A stretch of DNA of 64,000 nucleotides from Streptomyces sulphureus DSM 40104 (GTDB taxonomy: Bacteria; Actinomycetota; Actinomycetes; Streptomycetales; Streptomycetaceae): assembly GCF_000381025.1 (NCBI RefSeq), contig NZ_KB905817.1, positions 326,146-390,145 on the forward strand, read 5' to 3'. Of the stretch, positions 17,204 through 26,865 are shown piece by piece (position 1 is the stretch's first letter; every line of letters starts with the position of its first letter). A program made the translations under genes and the position numbers. Under the pieces are notes generated by a model, which saw only the letters and a program-made list of their open reading frames with translations, was not told the origin of the DNA and did no database searches.

Positions 17204-17601
17204 TCGGTGGCCTCTCCGCTGGTGTCGGGTCCTTCGCTGCCGCCCGGTCTCGCCGCGGCCGCGCCGGCGGGGGGTTGGGCCGGCTCGTCGCGCGAGTCGT
17301 CGCGCAGCAGGCGGAGCCGGTCGACGGCGCTGGTGCCCCGGTTGCGGTAGACGAGCAGCACGATCGCGAGGCCGATGCCGATCTCGGCCGCGGCGATGGC
17401 GATGGTGAAGAGCGCGAGCGACTGCCCTGCGTGGAGGGCGTCGCGGAGCCAGACGTCGAAGGCGACGAGGTTGAGGTTGACGGCGTTGAGCATCAGCTCG
17501 ACCGACATCAGCACCAGGATCAGGTTCCGCCGCGCCAGCACCCCGTAGAGGCCGGTGCAGAAGAGCAGCGCCGAGAGGACGGCCGGGTAGGCGAGGTGCA
17601 T
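17200..17601 (-). CDS. nuoK: NADH-quinone oxidoreductase subunit K, with C-terminal tail
   Basis: A three-helix membrane subunit. GLYGVLARRNLILVLMSVEL and MLNAVNLNLVAF hold the conserved buried glutamate of NuoK; the last helix is IAIAAAEIGIGLAIVLLVYR. The family is usually about 100 residues; this protein has 133, the extra 30 being a hydrophilic Ala/Pro/Gly-rich tail after SAVDRLRLLRDDS. It begins at the last base of nuoJ's stop and overlaps the nuoL start. Confidence 0.94.
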   Translation of the reverse strand: MHLAYPAVLSALLFCTGLYGVLARRNLILVLMSVELMLNAVNLNLVAFDVWLRDALHAGQSLALFTIAIAAAEIGIGLAIVLLVYRNRGTSAVDRLRLLRDDSRDEPAQPPAGAAAARPGGSEGPDTSGEATE

Positions 17602-18206
17602 CAGCGGCCTCCGTCCTCGCTCGTGCCCGCTGCTTCAGGCGGCGCTGCGGAGGCGCCCTGCCGCCGGGAGAGGACGATCGCACCGACGAGGGCGGCGAGG
17701 AGCAGCACCGAGAGCGCCTCGAACGGCAGCACCCAGTTGCGGAAGAGGGCTTCGCCCGTGAGCCGCGTCGAGCCGGCCGCCGGCACGTCGAGCCTGATCC
17801 ACGTCGACCGGAACGCGTCCACCACGAGGACGACGAGCAGCACGGCGGCGCCCCCCGCGACGGTGAGCGCGGCCGGGCGGTTGCCGGAGTCGGCTTCCGG
17901 GGAGCGGCCTATCGGCGCCCGCGTGAGCATCAACCCGAAGAGGAGCAGCACGACGACGGACCCGACGTAGATCAGCACCTGCACCCAGGCGATGAACTCC
18001 GCGGTGAGCAGCAGGTATTCGACCGCCACCCCGCCGAGCGCGACCACCAACCACAGTGCGGCGTGGACGAGTTGCCGCGTGGTGACCGTCGCGACCGCGG
18101 CGCCGAGCGCCACGACTCCGACGAGGACGAACGCGATCTCCACGCCGGTCGGCGAGAGGAAGCCGGGGTGGCCGGCGGCGAGCGGAACGGAGGGAACGTG
18201 GGTCAT
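17601..18206 (-). CDS. nuoJ: NADH-quinone oxidoreductase subunit J
   Basis: A 201-residue membrane subunit with five helices. Conserved parts: VGVVALGAAVATVTTRQLVH, AEFIAWVQVLIYVGSVVVLL (the pi-bulge helix region of NuoJ) and FEALSVLLLAALVGAIVLSR at the C-terminus. ATG at 18206 overlaps the nuoI stop (ATGA). The last 20 residues are a short polar tail. Confidence 0.94.
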   Translation of the reverse strand: MTHVPSVPLAAGHPGFLSPTGVEIAFVLVGVVALGAAVATVTTRQLVHAALWLVVALGGVAVEYLLLTAEFIAWVQVLIYVGSVVVLLLFGLMLTRAPIGRSPEADSGNRPAALTVAGGAAVLLVVLVVDAFRSTWIRLDVPAAGSTRLTGEALFRNWVLPFEALSVLLLAALVGAIVLSRRQGASAAPPEAAGTSEDGGR

Positions 18207-18790
18207 GCGCCGTCGCCCTCCGCGCGGTCGTCCGGCGCCTGCGGTCCGGCGTCCTGGGCGCCCTCCGCTGCCTTCTGCGCCGCCTTTTCGGCTGCCTTCT
18301 GCGCCGTCGCCAGCTCCTTCGGCTCCTCGGCCGCGGGGTCGAGGGCGGGCGGCTCGGGGACCGTCCACATCCACTCGCGGAGCTTGTCGCGCTCGTGGGT
18401 GAGGTCCCTGATGTCGGTCTCCGCGTACTCGAACTCCGGCGACCAGAAGAGGGCGTCGAACGGGCAGACCTCGATGCAGATGCCGCAGTACATGCAGAGC
18501 GCGAAGTCGATCGCGAAGCGGTCGAGGACGTTGTGGCTGCGCTCCCTGCCGCCCGGGGTCGCGGGCGGCGTCGTCTCCTTGTGCGAGTCGATGTAGATGC
18601 ACCAGTCGGGGCACTCGCGGGCGCAGAGCATGCAGACCGTGCAGTTCTCCTCGAAGAGGGCGATCACCCCGCGGGAGCGGGGCGGGAGTTCGGGCTGCAC
18701 GTCCGGGTACTGCGCGGTCACCGTGCGCCTCGTCATGGTGCGCAGGGTGACGGCGAGGCCCTTGGCGAGGCCGGAGCCGGGAAGGGACAT
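18203..18790 (-). CDS. nuoI: NADH-quinone oxidoreductase subunit I (2 x 4Fe-4S)
   Basis: A 195-residue ferredoxin-like subunit. Both 4Fe-4S sites are complete: Cys50, 53, 56, 60 (ENCTVCMLCARECP) and Cys99, 102, 105, 109 (ALCMYCGICIEVCP), the N6a/N6b clusters carrying electrons toward NuoB. An N-terminal amphipathic segment precedes them. The C-terminus has an Ala/Lys/Glu-rich stretch (KAAEKAAQKAAEGAQ). With NuoE, F and G missing, this subunit is the most likely docking point for a reduced ferredoxin; that is inference. Confidence 0.96.
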   Translation of the reverse strand: MSLPGSGLAKGLAVTLRTMTRRTVTAQYPDVQPELPPRSRGVIALFEENCTVCMLCARECPDWCIYIDSHKETTPPATPGGRERSHNVLDRFAIDFALCMYCGICIEVCPFDALFWSPEFEYAETDIRDLTHERDKLREWMWTVPEPPALDPAAEEPKELATAQKAAEKAAQKAAEGAQDAGPQAPDDRAEGDGA

Positions 18791-19749
18791 CAGGAGAGCA
18801 CCACCTTGACGACGCCGGTGAGCGCGATCTGGGCGAGGGCGAGCGGTACCAGCACCGTCCACGCGAACCGCTGGATCTGGTCGGCACGCAGCCGCGGGTA
18901 GCTGACCCGCAGCCAGATGACGACGAACGAGAGCACCGCCGTCTTCAGCAGCGTCCACACCCAGCCGAGCCCGTCGGCGAACGGACCGTGCCAGCCGCCG
19001 AGGAAGAGCACGGCGGTGAGCGCCGAGACGACGACGATCCCCGCGTACTCGGCGAGCAGGAAGAGCGCGAACCGCAGCCCCGTGTACTCGGTGTAGGCCC
19101 CGAAGATGATCTCGGAGTCGGCGACGGGCGCGTCGAACGGCGGCCGGTGGAGCTCGGCCAGCCCGGCGACGAAGAAGACGAACCCGCCGACGATCTGCCA
19201 CGGCAGCCACCACCACTCCCACTCCGCCAGGATGCCGGGCAGGGAGAGCGTCCCCGCCGCCATCGCCACCGAGGCGGCCGCGAGCAGCATCGGCAGCTCG
19301 TACGCCATGAGTTGGGCGGCGGTGCGCATCCCGCCGAGGAGCGAGTACTTGTTCGCCGACGCCCAGCCGCCCATGAGCGAGCCGAGCACCCCGACGCCGA
19401 GCACGGCGAGCACGAAGAACAGCCCCGCGTCGAGCGCCTGCACCACCCCGCCGTGCGGCGCCACCGGCACCGCGACGAGCACCAGCAGATACGGCAGCAG
19501 CGCGACCGCGGGCGCGAGCTGGAAGACCCGCCGATCCGCGCGGGCCGGCACCACGTCCTCCTTCTGCGCGAACTTGACCCCGTCCGCCACGAGTTGCGCC
19601 CACCCGTGGAACCCGCCCGCGTACATCGGCCCGAGGCGCCCCTGCATGTGCGCCATCACCTTGTGCTCCAACTGCCCCACGAGCAGCGGCAACACGAGAA
19701 ACGCCACGAGCAGCGCCAGCAGCCGCCACACGGTGTCGAGCACGTCCAT
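18790..19749 (-). CDS. nuoH: NADH-quinone oxidoreductase subunit H
   Basis: A 319-residue, eight-helix subunit that forms the quinone channel with NuoB and NuoD. Motifs: EHKVMAHMQGRLGPMYAGGF (the invariant E-x-K-x3-x-Q-R-G-P), WAQLVADGVKFAQKED, GSLMGGWASANKYSLLGGMR, and AELHRPPFDAPVADSEI. Start and stop overlap nuoC and nuoI by one to three bases, indicating translational coupling. All conserved charged residues I could check are present. Confidence 0.97.
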   Translation of the reverse strand: MDVLDTVWRLLALLVAFLVLPLLVGQLEHKVMAHMQGRLGPMYAGGFHGWAQLVADGVKFAQKEDVVPARADRRVFQLAPAVALLPYLLVLVAVPVAPHGGVVQALDAGLFFVLAVLGVGVLGSLMGGWASANKYSLLGGMRTAAQLMAYELPMLLAAASVAMAAGTLSLPGILAEWEWWWLPWQIVGGFVFFVAGLAELHRPPFDAPVADSEIIFGAYTEYTGLRFALFLLAEYAGIVVVSALTAVLFLGGWHGPFADGLGWVWTLLKTAVLSFVVIWLRVSYPRLRADQIQRFAWTVLVPLALAQIALTGVVKVVLS

Positions 19750-21359
19750 CAGCGGTCGTCCCCCTCTGCGCGGTGGGGGGTGTCGCCAGGGGGCGGTTCG
19801 GACTGCGCGTCGTTCCGAGGCTCTTCGGCGCCGGGTTCCGGGGCGGACTCCGGGTCGCTCGACGGCGGGTCGGCGTCGGGCTCCGCGGGGGCCGGGGGGC
19901 CTGCCGGCCGGTCGGCACCGGGCTCCGCGGGGGACGCCGGGGGACTCGACGGCCGAACGGCACCGGGTTCCGGATCGGACTCGCCCGACGGCCGCTCGGC
20001 GTCGGGCGCCGCCGGCACCTCGGGGCCACCCTGCGGCCCTTCGACCCCGGGCTCCGAAGCGGACTCCGCCTCACTCGCACCCGACTCGGCACCGGGCTCC
20101 GCGGCGGGCTCGGGGGCACTCGACGGCATCTTGGCACCAGGCTCCGCAGCGGACGCCGGGGCGCCCGGCGACCGCTCGACACCGGGTTCCGCAGCGGACT
20201 CGCCCGACGGCGGCTCGGCGCCGGGCAACGGCTCGGACTCGGGTTCGGGTTCGCCCGACCGCGGTTCGGCACCGGAAGCGGCGCGCCCTTCCCCGTCCGG
20301 CTCGGCGACCGCTCCCCCGTCGGGCTCGGCGCCGGTTGCCGCGTCGGCCGTCGTCGAGGGGGCAGCGGGCTCCGGTGCGCCCTGGTCCTGCTTTTCGTCG
20401 GCAGTGTGCCACGGTGCGTCAGGGCTGCGGGGGGCGGTCGCGTCGTTCCGGGCCCCGGGGGTGCCGGAATCGGTCGGGGCGGGGCGCGAACCGGTGGACG
20501 CCCGGGGGGCGTTCGCCTTTTCGGGTGCGGTCGGTTGGGCGCCGTCGGCCGCGCGCTGGCTCGCGGAGCCGGCGTCTGCGCTGCGGTTGCGCCGGGGCCC
20601 GCCGCGCGCCTGGCGCGCAGGTGCGGCGTCGGGCGTCTCCTCGGTGCCCGTGCTCTCCTCGGGGCGCTGGCTCGCGGAGCCGGCGTCCGCGCTGCGGTTG
20701 CGCCGGGGGCGTGCGGGCCGCTCGCCGCTGCGTCCGCCGCGGGTCGGGCGGCCGGGCAGCGGGGGCAACTGCCCCTTCTGCGGGCCCCACTCGTTGGGGT
20801 CGGGTACGCCGGGCGGGAGCATCTGGCGGCGCTTCGGGCCGCCGTGCCCCGACTCGCCCGGCTCCTTTGCGCCCGGCCACTGCTTGACGACGCGCGAGGC
20901 GAGCACGAAGTCCTTCCGCAGGGGGTGCCCCTCGAAACCGTCGGGGAGCAGCAGCGTCGCCAGATCGGGGTGGCCGGGGAAGTCGATGCCGAACATCTCG
21001 TGCGTCTCGCGCTCGTGCCAGGCGGCGCCCGCCCACACACCCGTCGCGCTCGGCAGCGACGGGTCCTCGTGCGGCACCGTCGTACGCAGGAGCAGGGTGC
21101 GGACCCCCGCGCCCTGCTCCTGCGGGAGGGCGGCGACGTGTGCGCAGACGCGGAAGCCCAGCGGGGGCTCGTCGACCGCGCTCAGCCAGTCGAAGAAGGT
21201 GCAGCCCAGTCGGTCGCGGGCGCAGGTGAGCACATCGAGCCAGGTGTCGGCGGGGACGTCGACCGTGAGGAGCCCGTACGCCTCGGTCGCCTCGGCACCG
21301 GGGCCGAAGAGGGCTCCGACGCTCCACGGCAGCCAGCCCGCGGGTTCCTCGGCGCTCAT
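19749..21359 (-). CDS. nuoC: NADH-quinone oxidoreductase subunit C with very long disordered tail
   Basis: Residues 1-200 are a NuoC (30-kDa subunit) domain: CARDRLGCTFFDWLSAVDEP, then WHERETHEMFGIDFPGHPDL and LLPDGFEGHPLRKDFVLASR, the family signature. Residues about 200-536 are a low-complexity tail rich in Pro, Ala, Glu, Ser and Gly, with repeated units such as RRNRSADAGSASQR (twice) and many [EAP]PGAE/PSGES blocks. Bacterial NuoC normally ends near residue 150-250. There is no NuoD domain, so this is not a NuoCD fusion. The tail frame keeps Streptomyces codon use and ends exactly at the nuoH start, so it is probably translated. Confidence 0.93.
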   Translation of the reverse strand: MSAEEPAGWLPWSVGALFGPGAEATEAYGLLTVDVPADTWLDVLTCARDRLGCTFFDWLSAVDEPPLGFRVCAHVAALPQEQGAGVRTLLLRTTVPHEDPSLPSATGVWAGAAWHERETHEMFGIDFPGHPDLATLLLPDGFEGHPLRKDFVLASRVVKQWPGAKEPGESGHGGPKRRQMLPPGVPDPNEWGPQKGQLPPLPGRPTRGGRSGERPARPRRNRSADAGSASQRPEESTGTEETPDAAPARQARGGPRRNRSADAGSASQRAADGAQPTAPEKANAPRASTGSRPAPTDSGTPGARNDATAPRSPDAPWHTADEKQDQGAPEPAAPSTTADAATGAEPDGGAVAEPDGEGRAASGAEPRSGEPEPESEPLPGAEPPSGESAAEPGVERSPGAPASAAEPGAKMPSSAPEPAAEPGAESGASEAESASEPGVEGPQGGPEVPAAPDAERPSGESDPEPGAVRPSSPPASPAEPGADRPAGPPAPAEPDADPPSSDPESAPEPGAEEPRNDAQSEPPPGDTPHRAEGDDR

Positions 21360-21991
21360 CGCTCGCCTCCCGGCTTCGGCGGCTGTACGAGCGGGCTGCC
21401 GAGCTGCCGCGCGCTCGGGCGGCCGGCGTACCGCTCGGCCGCGGACTCGGCGGCGATCTTCTCCTGGAGCTTGAGGATGCCCTGAAGGAGCGCCTCGGGA
21501 CGCGGCGGGCAGCCCGGTACGTAGACGTCGACGGGGACGATCTGGTCGACGCCCTTCGTCACCGCGTACGAGTCCCAGTACGGGCCGCCGCAGTTGGAGC
21601 AGGCGCCGAAGGAGATGACGTACTTCGGCTCCGGCATCTGCTCGTAGAGCCGCTTCACGGCGGGCGCCATCTTGTCGGTGACCGTCCCCGAGACGACCAT
21701 GAGGTCGGCCTGGCGGGGGCCCGGCGCGAACGGGATCACGCCGAGGCGGATGAAGTCGTGCCGCGACATCGACGCGGCGATGAACTCGATGGCGCAGCAG
21801 GCGAGTCCGAAGTTGAAGACCCAGAGGCTGTAGCGGCGGCCCCAGTTGAGTACGACCTTCATCGGCTCGGGCGCCAGTCGCGAGAGCGCGCCCAGCCGGG
21901 AGGCCGAGGGGAGTACGGGTGCGGGCAGGTCGACGGCGCCCGGCTGCCCCTCGGCGCCGGCGTCCGGTTGCCCCTGCTGGCTCACGTCCAT
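21356..21991 (-). CDS. nuoB: NADH-quinone oxidoreductase subunit B (N2 cluster)
   Basis: A 211-residue subunit holding the terminal 4Fe-4S cluster N2. Ligand cysteines are in place: Cys65-Cys66 (FGLACCAIEF), Cys131 (ISFGACSNCGGPYWDSY) and Cys161 (VYVPGCPPRPEALLQ). The first 45 residues are a polar, Gly/Gln/Pro-rich extension. ATG at 21991 and GTG at 21985 (overlapping the nuoA stop as GTGA) are both possible starts. The residues that should contact NuoD are present although no nuoD is in the operon. Confidence 0.96.
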   Translation of the reverse strand: MDVSQQGQPDAGAEGQPGAVDLPAPVLPSASRLGALSRLAPEPMKVVLNWGRRYSLWVFNFGLACCAIEFIAASMSRHDFIRLGVIPFAPGPRQADLMVVSGTVTDKMAPAVKRLYEQMPEPKYVISFGACSNCGGPYWDSYAVTKGVDQIVPVDVYVPGCPPRPEALLQGILKLQEKIAAESAAERYAGRPSARQLGSPLVQPPKPGGER

Positions 21992-22353
21992 TCCAGGACG
22001 CCCTTCTTCCATGCGTACAGCAGGCCGACGGCGAGGAAGCCGAGGAAGACGAACATCTCCACCAGCGTCACGCCGCCGAACCCGGGGTCGGCGAAGACCG
22101 TCGCCCAGGGAAAGAGGAAGACCGAGTCGACCGCGAAGACCACGTAGAGGAAGGCGTAGACGTAGTACCGGACCTGGGTGTGCGCCCAGTCCTCACCGAC
22201 TGGGTCGACGCCGCACTCGTAGGTGAGCATCTTCTCCCGCGTCGGCACGACGGGCCGCAGCAGGTGCCCGGCGGCGAAGGCCACGGCGACGAAGGCGACC
22301 CCGACCACCGCGACCAGGCCGACGACCGAGTAGCCGCTGAAGTAGTCCGGCAC
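21982..22353 (-). CDS. nuoA: NADH-quinone oxidoreductase subunit A
   Basis: A 123-residue, three-helix subunit and first gene of the operon. MLTYECGVDPVGEDWAHTQV carries the conserved loop Cys and Asp/Glu of NuoA, followed by RYYVYAFLYVVFAVDSVFLF and FADPGFGGVTLVEMFVFLGF. ATG start at 22353 after TTCCGG-type upstream sequence. It overlaps nuoB at its end. The promoter for the ten-gene operon should lie in the divergent region to the right. Confidence 0.96.
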   Translation of the reverse strand: MPDYFSGYSVVGLVAVVGVAFVAVAFAAGHLLRPVVPTREKMLTYECGVDPVGEDWAHTQVRYYVYAFLYVVFAVDSVFLFPWATVFADPGFGGVTLVEMFVFLGFLAVGLLYAWKKGVLEWT

Positions 22354-22622
22354 GTCTGCCCGCCCTCACTCGCTCTCTCGGTCCGGTCTGCGTCGACGCG
22401 CTGCCTGCGGTCGGCCCCCTCCTGCGCACCCTCCCGGCCGGAACCTACGCGTCCGGTCCCGGACCGCGGCGGCGATCTGTCCGTGCGGAGTCTAGAGGTT
22501 GCGGGGACGCGGTTCTATACGCGGCCACCCACCGGCCGTGCGCCGCGGTGGGGTTCTCCCCACCACCGAACAGGCACCGCACCCCATGGCGCCTCCGCCC
22601 CGCGCCCGGCACTCTTGACGCC
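22354..22622. promoter_or_regulatory. divergent promoter region between nuoA and histidine kinase gene
   Basis: A 269-bp non-coding gap between the minus-strand nuo operon and the plus-strand two-component system. It must hold promoters for both directions. I see no clear consensus -35/-10 pair and no strong symmetric operator. The arrangement makes the neighbouring response regulator a natural candidate for controlling nuo, but no binding site can be named. Confidence 0.5.
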
Positions 22623-23855
22623 ATGAGCCCAAGCCCTCCCCTCAGGTCCGCCGCGGGTCCCCGGCCGCACCCCGAAGCACCCTCCGCCGGGGAGGGCCAC
22701 GACCAGGCGGTTGCGCGCATCGAGCTTCCGCAGCCCCGGCCGCCGCTGACCGGTGCCACCTGGCGCGAGGTCGCCCACCTGCTCAGCAACCCCCTCCCGG
22801 ACACGGTCGCCTTCCTCTTCACCCTCGTCACGCTCAGCATCGGGGCCGGGCTCTCGGTGACGCTCGTCGGGCTGCCGCTCATCGCCGTCTGCCTGCTCTG
22901 CCTGCGGCGGTTCGGCGCCCTGGAGCGGGGGAGGGTCCGGCGGCTCCTCGGCGTACGGATCGACGAGCCGAGCCCGGTGCGCGCGGAGGCGCCGGGCGCC
23001 CTGCCGTGGCTGTGGGCGCACCTGAAGGACCCCGTGGGGTGGCGGCACGCGCTCTACGCGCTGATCCGGTTCCCCTGGGTCTGGTTCACGTTCGCCTCCA
23101 TGCTCGTCTCGCTCCTCGTCCTCTGGCCGCTGCTGCCGTGGATCGCGCGGGGGCTAGGCAACGTCGACCGCGCGCTGGCGCGCACATTGCTCGCGCCCTC
23201 GGACGAACTGGAGCGGCGGGTCGCCGAGCTGGAGTCGGATCGTGGTGCGGTCGTCGACACCGCCGCAGCCGACCTACGACGCATCGAACGCGACCTCCAC
23301 GACGGCGCACAAGCACGCCTCGTCTCCCTCGCCATGGAACTCGGCCTCGCCAAAGAAAAACTCCTCGAAGACCCCCACGCCGCAGCCCACATGGTCGACG
23401 AAGCACACGGCGAAGTAAAAATCGCCCTCCAAGAACTCCGCGACCTCGCCCGCGGCATCCACCCCGCCATCCTCACCGACCGCGGACTCGGCCCCGCCCT
23501 CACCACCCTCACCACCCGCTGCACCACCCCCACCACCCTCACCACCGACCTCACCGACCGCCCCGCACCCGCCATCGAAGGCATCGCCTACTTCACCGCC
23601 TCCGAACTCCTCCAAAACATCACCAAACACAGCCACGCCCACCACGCCGAAATCGACCTCTGGCGCACCGAGGACCGGCTCATGCTCCAGGTCTGGGACA
23701 ACGGAGTCGGAGGCGCCACCGCTGGCCCCGGCAGCGGCGGCACGGGCCTCGCCGGCCTCGCCGAGCGCCTCGACTCCGTCGACGGCCTCCTCCTCATCGA
23801 CTCCCCCGCCGGAGGGCCGACGACCATCACCGCCGAACTCCCCTGGCACACCTGA
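22623..23855 (+). CDS. two-component sensor histidine kinase (NarL-partner type)
   Basis: A 410-residue membrane kinase. Residues about 50-180 form a sensor region with two hydrophobic pairs (TVAFLFTLVTLSIGAGLSVT with LPLIAVCLLCL; FPWVWFTFASMLVSLLVLWP). The HisKA_3 dimerisation domain holds the phospho-accepting His in LRRIERDLHDGAQARLVSLA, and the ATPase domain has the N-box SELLQNITKHSHAHHAEI and GTGLAGLAERL. The response regulator gene follows 132 bases downstream. Bases about 23,250-23,670 use A-ending codons (GAA, AAA, CAA) far more than the rest of the gene. Confidence 0.94.
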   Translation: MSPSPPLRSAAGPRPHPEAPSAGEGHDQAVARIELPQPRPPLTGATWREVAHLLSNPLPDTVAFLFTLVTLSIGAGLSVTLVGLPLIAVCLLCLRRFGALERGRVRRLLGVRIDEPSPVRAEAPGALPWLWAHLKDPVGWRHALYALIRFPWVWFTFASMLVSLLVLWPLLPWIARGLGNVDRALARTLLAPSDELERRVAELESDRGAVVDTAAADLRRIERDLHDGAQARLVSLAMELGLAKEKLLEDPHAAAHMVDEAHGEVKIALQELRDLARGIHPAILTDRGLGPALTTLTTRCTTPTTLTTDLTDRPAPAIEGIAYFTASELLQNITKHSHAHHAEIDLWRTEDRLMLQVWDNGVGGATAGPGSGGTGLAGLAERLDSVDGLLLIDSPAGGPTTITAELPWHT

Positions 23856-23987
23856 CGGTTGACCCCGCACCCCCGACCGCACCCGGCTGCCCGAGAAGTC
23901 TGGAATGCTGGAGGATCGCTGTACCGCGCTCAGGCGGCGCAGCGGTCCTCCAGGAGGACAGCGGACCAACGGGGAAGGACGGCCGGC

Positions 23988-24647
23988 ATGCGCGTGGTCA
24001 TCGCCGAGGACTCGGTGCTGCTCAGGGAGGGGCTGACCAGGCTGCTGACAGACCGCGGCTGGGAGGTCGTCGCCGGTGTGGGGGACGGTGAGGCGCTGGT
24101 GAAGACCGTCGGCGAACTCGCCGCCGAGGCCCGCCTGCCCGACGTCGTCGTCGCCGACGTCCGCATGCCCCCGACGCACACGGACGAGGGGGTGCGCGCC
24201 GCGGTACGGCTCCGCAGCGACCACCCGGAGCTGGGAGTGCTCGTCCTCTCCCAGTACGTCGAGGAGCAGTACGCCACCGAGCTGCTCGCCGGCTCCAGCC
24301 GCGGCGTCGGCTACCTCCTCAAGGACCGCGTCGCGGAGGTGCGGGAGTTCGTCGAGGCGGTGGGGCGGGTCGCCGAGGGCGGCACCGCGCTCGACCCGGA
24401 GGTCGTGGCCCAGCTCCTCGGCCGCAGTCGCCAGCAGAACGCGCTCGCCGGGCTGACGCCGCGCGAACGCGAGGTGCTCGGGCTCATGGCGGAGGGCCGC
24501 ACCAACTCCGCCATCGCACAGCAGCTCGTGGTGAGCCACGGCGCCGTGGAGAAGCACGTGAGCAACATCTTCCTGAAGCTCGGCCTCTCCCAGAGTGACG
24601 CGGATCACCGCCGCGTTCTCGCCGTCCTCCGCTATCTCGAATCCTGA
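23988..24647 (+). CDS. NarL/FixJ-family response regulator
   Basis: A 219-residue regulator. The receiver domain starts MRVVIAEDSVLLREGLTRLL with the acidic pair in AED; the phospho-accepting Asp is in PDVVVADVRMPP, and the conserved Lys in GYLLKDR. The LuxR-type helix-turn-helix is LTPREREVLGLMAEGRTNSA followed by SHGAVEKHVSNIFLKLGL. ATG at 23988 has GGGGAAGGA upstream. Partner of the kinase in front of it. It lies between the nuo and kor operons and may control either; targets are not visible. Confidence 0.95.
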   Translation: MRVVIAEDSVLLREGLTRLLTDRGWEVVAGVGDGEALVKTVGELAAEARLPDVVVADVRMPPTHTDEGVRAAVRLRSDHPELGVLVLSQYVEEQYATELLAGSSRGVGYLLKDRVAEVREFVEAVGRVAEGGTALDPEVVAQLLGRSRQQNALAGLTPREREVLGLMAEGRTNSAIAQQLVVSHGAVEKHVSNIFLKLGLSQSDADHRRVLAVLRYLES

Positions 24648-24702
24648 GCCGCCCGCCGCACGCATCGCGGACAAGCCCCGTGCGGCACACGGGCTCGGAA
24701 TA

Positions 24703-24749
24703 AGCGCCGCTTGAGCGGCGCTGTACGACGCCACTTGAGCAAGGCTGTA
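24703..24749. promoter_or_regulatory. hairpin and direct repeats upstream of korA
   Basis: AGCGCCGC at 24703-24710 and its complement at 24715-24722 form a perfect 8-bp stem with a TTGA loop, able to end the response-regulator transcript. Overlapping it are two direct repeats 24 bp apart, at 24707-24725 and 24731-24749 (consensus CC[GA]CTTGAGC....GCTGTA, 15 of 19 matching). They lie about 150 bases before the korA start, so they may be activator sites for korAB. Confidence 0.45.
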
Positions 24750-24897
24750 GAAAGCACGGAACAGCACGGGGGTTGGGCGTGACGGGGGGTACGCGTGTTC
24801 CAAAAAGGCGTCCAAGCTGCGATCACCCCCTGAGGAAGGCAACCCTTAGCGACGTACGATGGCTGTGAGCCGCCGCCTTGAGGAGGTCCGAACCACC

Positions 24898-26857
<1,960 letters not shown>

Positions 26858-26865
<8 letters not shown>

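Noticed and set aside
18203..21040. A 945-residue fusion ahead of NuoI
   Set aside because: Everything before MSLPGSGLAKGL is shadow of nuoC and nuoH in another frame; the ATG at 18790 is the operon-coupled start.
19749..21359. NuoCD fusion
   Set aside because: Only the NuoC domain is present. None of the NuoD signature is found in the low-complexity tail.
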